Shown here: one piece after another, positions 57,417-64,000 of the stretch
Position numbering within the stretch: position 1 is the first letter of the stretch
How the letters are laid out: every line of letters starts with the position of its first letter
Origin: Serinibacter arcticus
GTDB taxonomy: Bacteria > Actinomycetota > Actinomycetes > Actinomycetales > Beutenbergiaceae
NCBI RefSeq assembly: GCF_003121705.1
Contig: NZ_PYHR01000002.1
Span: 496,001 to 560,000 of the forward strand
Direction of reading: 5' to 3'
DNA length: 64,000 nt
Notes under the pieces: generated by a model
Told to the model about the DNA's origin: nothing
The model's input: only the letters and a program-made list of their open reading frames with translations
Database searches by the model: none
Made by a program: the position numbers and the translations under genes

Positions 57417-59702
57417 GTGTTTGCGCGTCTTGGTCGCTTCGTGACCCATCGGCCCCGCTCCGTCCTCGTCGCCTGGATCCTCCTCGCCCTCGCCGCCGGC
57501 GGGTTCGCGATGACCCCGGTGCTCGGAGAGCCGCTGTTCGCGAAGCTGTCCACCGGTGAGCCGGGGGTTCCGGGGAGCCAGTCGGTCCGCGTCTCGGAGC
57601 TCCTGTCCGACTCGGCCGGCGGCTCGACGACGACGCTGCTGGTCGGCGGTTCCGACCTCTCGGACCCCGACACCCTCACCGGCCTGACCGATCCCGACGG
57701 CGCGCTCGCGAACGCGCGCGGGGACCTCTCGGAGATCGACGGCGTCCAGGCGGTCGCCGACCCGCTCATCGCCGGCGACCCGACCGCGGATCCTGCCCTG
57801 GCCGCGCTCGTGAGCACCGACGGCGACGCGTTCGTCGTCCGCGTGACCCTCACCGAGGGCCTGGCCGACGACGCGCTCACCGCCGCCGAGCAGGACGTCG
57901 TGGACCGTCTCACCGTGCTCGGGGAGGACCTGGTCGCGGCCGACCTCGCCTCGGCCGGGTCCGTCTCGAACACCGGCATCGTCATCCGGGCGATCAACCA
58001 CCAGATGGAGCAGGACCTGATCCGCGGCGAGCTCGTGGCTCTGCCCATCTCGCTGCTGGTGATGGTGATCGTCTTCGGCGGCGCGCTCGCCGCCGGGATG
58101 CCGATCGTGGGGGCCGTCGCCTCCATCGTCGGCGGGCTCGGCACGATCATGGGCCTGAGCTACGTGATGGACCTCGACTCGGTCGTGATCAACGTCGTCA
58201 CGGTGCTCGGCCTCGGCCTCTCGATCGACTACGGGCTGCTGATCGTCTCGCGCTTCCGAGAGGAGCTGAAGCGGCTGGTGGACGACGACGTCCGCCTCGA
58301 GACCGCGGGCATCCCGGTCGGGCGACGGCGACGCGGCGGCCGCCGTCGCGATCCGCTCGTGCTCGAGGCAGTCCGCACGACGGTCGGCACCGCCGGCCGG
58401 ACGGTCTTCTTCTCAGCGCTGACCATCGCGATCTCCGTGCTCGGACTCGCCGCGTTCCCCGCCGACCTGCTCCAGGCGCTCGGCGTGGCCGGTGCGCTCG
58501 TCGTCGTCCTGGCGCTGGCGACGGCGCTCACGCTCGTGCCCGCGCTGCTCGTGCTGAGCGGTCGACGCTTCCTCGCGCCGTCGATCCTGTCCCGCGTCCC
58601 CGGGCTGCGCGCCGTCGTCGGCAGGCTGGGCGACGTCGCCCCGGACCACGGCGTGTTCTCCCGCCTCACCGCGGTGGTCCAGAAGCGGCCGTGGTTCGTG
58701 ATGATCGGTGCGTTCGCCGCGCTCCTGGTGATGGCCTCGCCGCTGCTCGGGCTGCAGCTGCGCAACTCCGGCATCGACATGCTCCCGCCGGGGACCGAGC
58801 AGCGCGCCCACCTCGACGCGGTCTCGAGCGGCTTCCCCGCGCTCGGCGGGGCCGACGTGTGGGTCGTCGCCACGGACGCCCCCGACGAGACCGCCCTGTC
58901 CGAGGCGACGGAGGCGCTCACCGCCGTCGAGCACGTCGCCTCGGTCGATCCGGCGGTGGACCTGGGCGACGGCAACGTGCTGCTCGGCGTGCGGCTCGAC
59001 GTCGACGACGCGGGCGGCGCGGAGGCCGTCGCCGTCGTGAACGACGTCCGCGACCTCGGGCTCGGCCTGCTCGTGGGCGGCCAGGCCGCCGGTCAGGTGG
59101 ACTTCGGCCAGTCGCTGATCGACGGCCTCCCGCTCGCCGGTGGACTCGTCGTGCTGGCGACGTTCGTGCTGCTCTTCCTCATGACCGGATCGGTCCTCGT
59201 GCCGGTCAAGGCGCTGATCACCAACGTGCTGTCGATCGCGGCGTCGCTCGGGATCACGACCTGGGTCTTCCAGGAGGGTCACCTGGGCTCGATCCTGGGG
59301 TTCGAGTCGGTGGGCGGGATCGAGAGCTACATCGTCGCCGTCGTGGTGGCCTTCGGCTTCGGGCTCGCGATGGACTACGAGGTGTTCCTGCTCTCGCGGG
59401 TGAAGGAGCTCTACGACGGCGGGGCGAGCAACGACGAGGCGGTCCGGCTCGGGCTGCAGCGCTCCGGACGCATCATCACGTCCGCCGCGCTGGTGATCAT
59501 CGTGGTGTTCGCCGGCTTCGCGACCTCGAGTCTGCTGCCGATCAAGGAGGCCGGCTTCGCGCTGGCGCTCGCCGTCGCGCTGGACGCCACGCTGGTACGG
59601 ATGCTGCTCGTCCCCGCCACGATGACGGTGCTCGGGGACCGCAACTGGTGGGCGCCGCGCTGGCTCCGCCCGCTCGCGGCCCGCCTCTCGCTGCACCACT
59701 GA
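57417..59702 (+). CDS. MMPL/RND-family membrane transporter
   Basis: 761 aa with two MMPL halves, about 12 membrane helices. It begins [20 protein letters not shown]. The first half ends with helices at about 205-370; the second has [20 protein letters not shown] and the first [19 protein letters not shown], the conserved Asp-Tyr of proton relay in RND proteins. Extracellular loops (about 45-200 and 440-560) are non-hydrophobic. It is proton-driven, and lipid or drug export is plausible. SD GGGAGAG 7 nt before GTG. Confidence 0.88.
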   Translation: MFARLGRFVTHRPRSVLVAWILLALAAGGFAMTPVLGEPLFAKLSTGEPGVPGSQSVRVSELLSDSAGGSTTTLLVGGSDLSDPDTLTGLTDPDGALANARGDLSEIDGVQAVADPLIAGDPTADPALAALVSTDGDAFVVRVTLTEGLADDALTAAEQDVVDRLTVLGEDLVAADLASAGSVSNTGIVIRAINHQMEQDLIRGELVALPISLLVMVIVFGGALAAGMPIVGAVASIVGGLGTIMGLSYVMDLDSVVINVVTVLGLGLSIDYGLLIVSRFREELKRLVDDDVRLETAGIPVGRRRRGGRRRDPLVLEAVRTTVGTAGRTVFFSALTIAISVLGLAAFPADLLQALGVAGALVVVLALATALTLVPALLVLSGRRFLAPSILSRVPGLRAVVGRLGDVAPDHGVFSRLTAVVQKRPWFVMIGAFAALLVMASPLLGLQLRNSGIDMLPPGTEQRAHLDAVSSGFPALGGADVWVVATDAPDETALSEATEALTAVEHVASVDPAVDLGDGNVLLGVRLDVDDAGGAEAVAVVNDVRDLGLGLLVGGQAAGQVDFGQSLIDGLPLAGGLVVLATFVLLFLMTGSVLVPVKALITNVLSIAASLGITTWVFQEGHLGSILGFESVGGIESYIVAVVVAFGFGLAMDYEVFLLSRVKELYDGGASNDEAVRLGLQRSGRIITSAALVIIVVFAGFATSSLLPIKEAGFALALAVALDATLVRMLLVPATMTVLGDRNWWAPRWLRPLAARLSLHH

Positions 59703-59930
59703 CCCTCGAGGGGGTACTTTCAGCCCTTCGAGGGGGTACCTGCCGCCCCACCAGGGGGTACTTGCCGTCCCACCCGGGGGTACTTGCGGCGCGCACCAGG
59801 GGACTTCCGGCACCGCATCGAGGGCAGAAACCACCCCCGCGAGGGTCCGAGAACGCCCCCTCGAAGGACTGGAAGTACCCCCGCGAGGGACTGGAAGTAC
59901 CCCTCGAGCGGGGAGGGACGGACGGGGGCG
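59703..59930. repeat. 22-bp repeat array, 5 direct then 4 inverted copies, between convergent genes
   Basis: GGGGGTA cores start at 59710, 59732, 59754, 59776 and (four G) 59799, a 22-nt period. From 59834 the same element is inverted: CCCCC cores at 59834, 59856, 59878 and about 59900, again 22 nt apart. Copies are imperfect; the best matched unit is CCTCGCGGGGGTACTTCCAG plus TC. The array fills the space between the MMPL and GNAT stop codons and could fold into a very long hairpin. Confidence 0.85.
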
Positions 59931-59941
59931 AGACCGTGCGG

Positions 59942-60748
59942 TCAGCGCAGCGGGCGCGTCGCCGTCGCCGGTCCGTAGGAGCGCATCTCCGCGCCCACGG
60001 TGAAGCCCGCGCGCCGGTAGAGGCGACGGGCGCCGTCGTTCTCCGCGTACAGCCCCAGCGAGATCCAGTCGGCGCCGGCCGCCAGACCCTCGCGGGCGAG
60101 CGCGGCCGTGAGTGCCCGCCCGATGCCCAGGCCGCGCACGTCCTCGAGCACGCCGAGCCCGTGCAGGTGCCAGGAGAACCCGTGCGCCCCGCGCCCGAGC
60201 TCCCGGCGGGCACCGAACGCCCCGACGAGCCGTCCGTCGAGCTCGGCGCCGTACCAGAACGCCTCGTCGGGCCCCTCGGGATCGGCCGTCGAACGCGGGT
60301 TGGTCAGGCGCAGCACCTCACGCGCCGCCGGCGCGTCCGGACGCCGCTCGAGCGAGCGCAGCGTCACGCCGTCGGGAAGCACCGGGGCCGCGGGCGGCTC
60401 CTGCGTCCACATCCAGTCCCAGTGCGAGAACGGCGTCAGGCGCAGGACGTCGAGCACCGCGGCGGGGACGTCGAGCGTGCGCGGCGCACTGAGCCACAGC
60501 GCCGCGCCGGCCCCGACGCTGCGGCGCAGCCGCGCCTCGGCGTCGAGCAGGTCGCCGACCCCCGCGGCGTCACCGCGGGACATCAGCACATCGCCCTGAC
60601 CCGTGTCGCGCACGAGCAGCACCGCGTCCCGGGCGGACGTGATCCGTGCCTGGTCCCAGTCCGTCCGCTCGGCCAGCAGCAGCCGGTCGGGGTGGTCCGC
60701 CAGGTGGCGGGCCAGGACGTCCCGGGAGTCGGCGACCCCCGACGTCAT
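59942..60748 (-). CDS. GNAT-family N-acetyltransferase
   Basis: 268 aa with a C-terminal GNAT domain: LHGLGVLEDVRGLGIGRALTAA is the acetyl-CoA loop and LGLYAENDGARRLYRRAGFT the following strand and helix. The N-terminal half (LLLAERTDWDQARITSARDA) may be a degenerate second domain. ATG 60748; it lies 20 nt before aspS ends and reads in the same direction, so it could be co-transcribed. Substrate unknown. Confidence 0.83.
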   Translation of the reverse strand: MTSGVADSRDVLARHLADHPDRLLLAERTDWDQARITSARDAVLLVRDTGQGDVLMSRGDAAGVGDLLDAEARLRRSVGAGAALWLSAPRTLDVPAAVLDVLRLTPFSHWDWMWTQEPPAAPVLPDGVTLRSLERRPDAPAAREVLRLTNPRSTADPEGPDEAFWYGAELDGRLVGAFGARRELGRGAHGFSWHLHGLGVLEDVRGLGIGRALTAALAREGLAAGADWISLGLYAENDGARRLYRRAGFTVGAEMRSYGPATATRPLR

Positions 60749-60767
60749 CGCAGCGTCATCGCGAGGA

Positions 60768-62582
<1,815 letters not shown>

Positions 62583-62656
62583 GGGGTGGTTCCTTCCAGG
62601 GGGTGGCGGGATCGAGCCACCGTCGATGGTAGTGCCCCGACGTCGCGGGCCCGTCG

Positions 62657-63820
62657 TCAGCGCGTCGCCCGCCGCCGCTCGCTCCAGTCGGCGATCCGGT
62701 CGCAGGCCTGCGACACGACGTCGATACCGGGCGAGAACGACAGCCGGACCCAGTCGCCGCCGTCGCGGGTGTCGAAGTCGGTGCCCGGCGCCAGGGCGAC
62801 CCCGGTCTCCGCCAGGAGGCGGTCGCAGTAGTCGGGCGAGTCCAGCCCCGACGAGGAGATGTCGGCCCACACGTAGAAGGCACCGTCGACCGGGGCCACC
62901 CGGGTGAAGCCGAGCTCCGCGACCCGTCCGAGCAGGTGCTCCCGGGATCCGGCGAGCGCGGCGACGCGCGCGTCGCACTCGGCGTAGGACTCGGGCTCGA
63001 AGGCGGCCAGGGCGGCGTGCTGAGCCGGTACCGGCGCGCAGAGCGCCAGGTTGCCGGCGATGTCGGCCGCGGCGTCCGCGAGGTCGGCCGGCATGACGAG
63101 CCAGCCCAGGCGCCACCCCGTCATGCCCCAGTACTTGGAGAAGGACCCGATGGTCGGGGCCACCGGATCGGCCGCGGCCGTGCTCACCCTCACGCCGCCG
63201 TAGATGATGCCGTGGTAGATCTCGTCGCTCAGGCAGCGCACGCCCTCGGCCTCGCACCAGGCGAGGATCTCGGCGAGGTCGGTCGTGATCGTGCCCGTGG
63301 GATTCGAGGGGCTCGCCAGGACGACGCCGTCGAGCCGTCGCTGGGCGTGGGCCGACTGCAGGCCGGACAGCGTGAGCGCGAACCGCTCGAGCGGCCCGGC
63401 GTGGACGTCGACGACCTCGCAGCCGAGCGCCGTCAGGACGTTGCGGTAGGCCGGGTAGCCGGGACTCGGAAGGGCGACGCGCGCGCCGGCGTCGAACGCC
63501 GCCAGCACCGCGGCGAGCACCGCGCCGGAGGCCCCCGTGGTGACGAGCAGCCGCTCGGGGTCGACGACGGCGTCGTACCAGCGCGCGTAGTGGCCCGCGA
63601 TCGCCTCGCGCAGCGCGGGCAGCCCGCGCGTCTGGGTGTAACCGACGTCCCCGGCCAGGGCCGCCACGCCGGCGCGTCGCACCGGGGCGGGAGCCCCGCC
63701 GCCTGGCTCCCCCACGCAGAGCGTGAGCACCGAGGCGCCGTCGGCCCGCATCGCCTCCGCCCGCGCCAGGACGTCCATCACGGAGAAGGACGGCACGGCG
63801 CTGCGACGAGAGGGGCCCAT
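62657..63820 (-). CDS. Class I/II aminotransferase (PLP-dependent)
   Basis: 387 aa fold-type I aminotransferase. PLP Lys is in [29 protein letters not shown] carries the Asn and LSDEIYHGI the Asp that contact PLP; the substrate Arg is in GDWVRLSFS. Closest in pattern to aspartate/alanine-type (subgroup I-gamma) enzymes. The ATG at 63820 is chosen because it precedes [17 protein letters not shown]. Substrate not determined. Confidence 0.9.
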   Translation of the reverse strand: MGPSRRSAVPSFSVMDVLARAEAMRADGASVLTLCVGEPGGGAPAPVRRAGVAALAGDVGYTQTRGLPALREAIAGHYARWYDAVVDPERLLVTTGASGAVLAAVLAAFDAGARVALPSPGYPAYRNVLTALGCEVVDVHAGPLERFALTLSGLQSAHAQRRLDGVVLASPSNPTGTITTDLAEILAWCEAEGVRCLSDEIYHGIIYGGVRVSTAAADPVAPTIGSFSKYWGMTGWRLGWLVMPADLADAAADIAGNLALCAPVPAQHAALAAFEPESYAECDARVAALAGSREHLLGRVAELGFTRVAPVDGAFYVWADISSSGLDSPDYCDRLLAETGVALAPGTDFDTRDGGDWVRLSFSPGIDVVSQACDRIADWSERRRATR

Positions 63821-63933
63821 GCCCCCATCCTGCCCGGGGGACGGCCTCGCGGCACCGGGGTGACCCACCTCACCCGGCCGCCTCCTGGGCACCGGGCGGC
63901 CCACGGGGTAGAGTCATCGAGTCCTTGGAGTGC

Positions 63934-64000
63934 ATGTCCCGCCACAGGGCCCCAGACAAGATCACCCGGTGCGAGCAGTTGCCGCCGGCTGACCACGCGA
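63934..64000 (+). CDS. Possible start of a gene running off the window
   Basis: An ATG at 63934 opens MSRHRAPDKITRCEQLPPA and stays open to the edge (22 codons). GGAG lies 3 nt upstream, shorter than ideal, and TAGAGT (63909-63914) could be a -10. The Arg/His-rich start resembles the cytosolic head of exported actinobacterial proteins, but too little is present to identify it. Confidence 0.3.
   Translation, partial: MSRHRAPDKITRCEQLPPADHA

Overview
The window is very GC-rich, with GTG/ATG starts, 4-nt GTGA/ATGA stop-start overlaps and actinobacterial marker genes: mihF, short rpoZ, an ATP-less type PriA, a DUF222/13E12 protein, ligB and the PyrR leader. It is chromosomal DNA of an actinomycete, most likely of the order Micrococcales. 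Genus cannot be fixed from the sequence alone.

Layout. (1) 1-1159 is the 5' part of an SOS-type DUF222/13E12 gene. (2) 1314-22001, all minus strand, is a housekeeping block. Read in transcription order it is efp, nusB, pyrR-pyrB-pyrC-(PH protein)-carA-carB-pyrF, a tyrosine phosphatase, mihF, gmk, rpoZ, coaBC, metK, priA, a HAD phosphatase, fmt, rsmB and a GNAT. It covers pyrimidine synthesis, purine and CoA supply, SAM, and initiator tRNA/rRNA modification. (3) 21980-45204 is an accessory segment inserted between aroB and efp, which usually lie together in actinobacteria. It holds an NRPS operon (SQR-like flavoprotein, a 33-codon small ORF, a hairpin, a trimodular C-A-T x3-TE NRPS, mbtH, an ABC exporter pair, a phosphopantetheinyl transferase) that runs directly into efp. 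It also holds a divergent type III PKS-methyltransferase-monooxygenase set with a convergent UbiA prenyltransferase, an EcsC-family gene, a SatD/DUF3307 pair with a well-defined promoter/operator, and ATP-dependent ligase LigB. (4) 45239-54834 is the shikimate and replication/translation backbone: alaS-ruvX-mltG-aroE-prepilin peptidase-aroC-aroK(degenerate)-aroB. (5) 55033-63820 carries rpsD, rarA, an MMPL transporter, a GNAT, aspS and an aminotransferase. Two arrays of a 22-bp intergenic repeat lie in this part.

Three things stand out. First, six genes (priA, metK, tyrosine phosphatase, sfp, NRPS, SQR) are each broken by exactly one missing base in or near a G/C homopolymer, which looks like under-called homopolymers rather than six real mutations. 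Second, the NRPS operon has a leader-like small ORF followed by a perfect 12-bp hairpin immediately before a start codon with no Shine-Dalgarno. Third, the shikimate kinase between aroC and aroB lacks the Walker-A lysine and other catalytic residues. Several divergently placed genes (DUF222, satD, type III PKS) have a -10 element 5-6 nt before the start codon, so they are probably leaderless.
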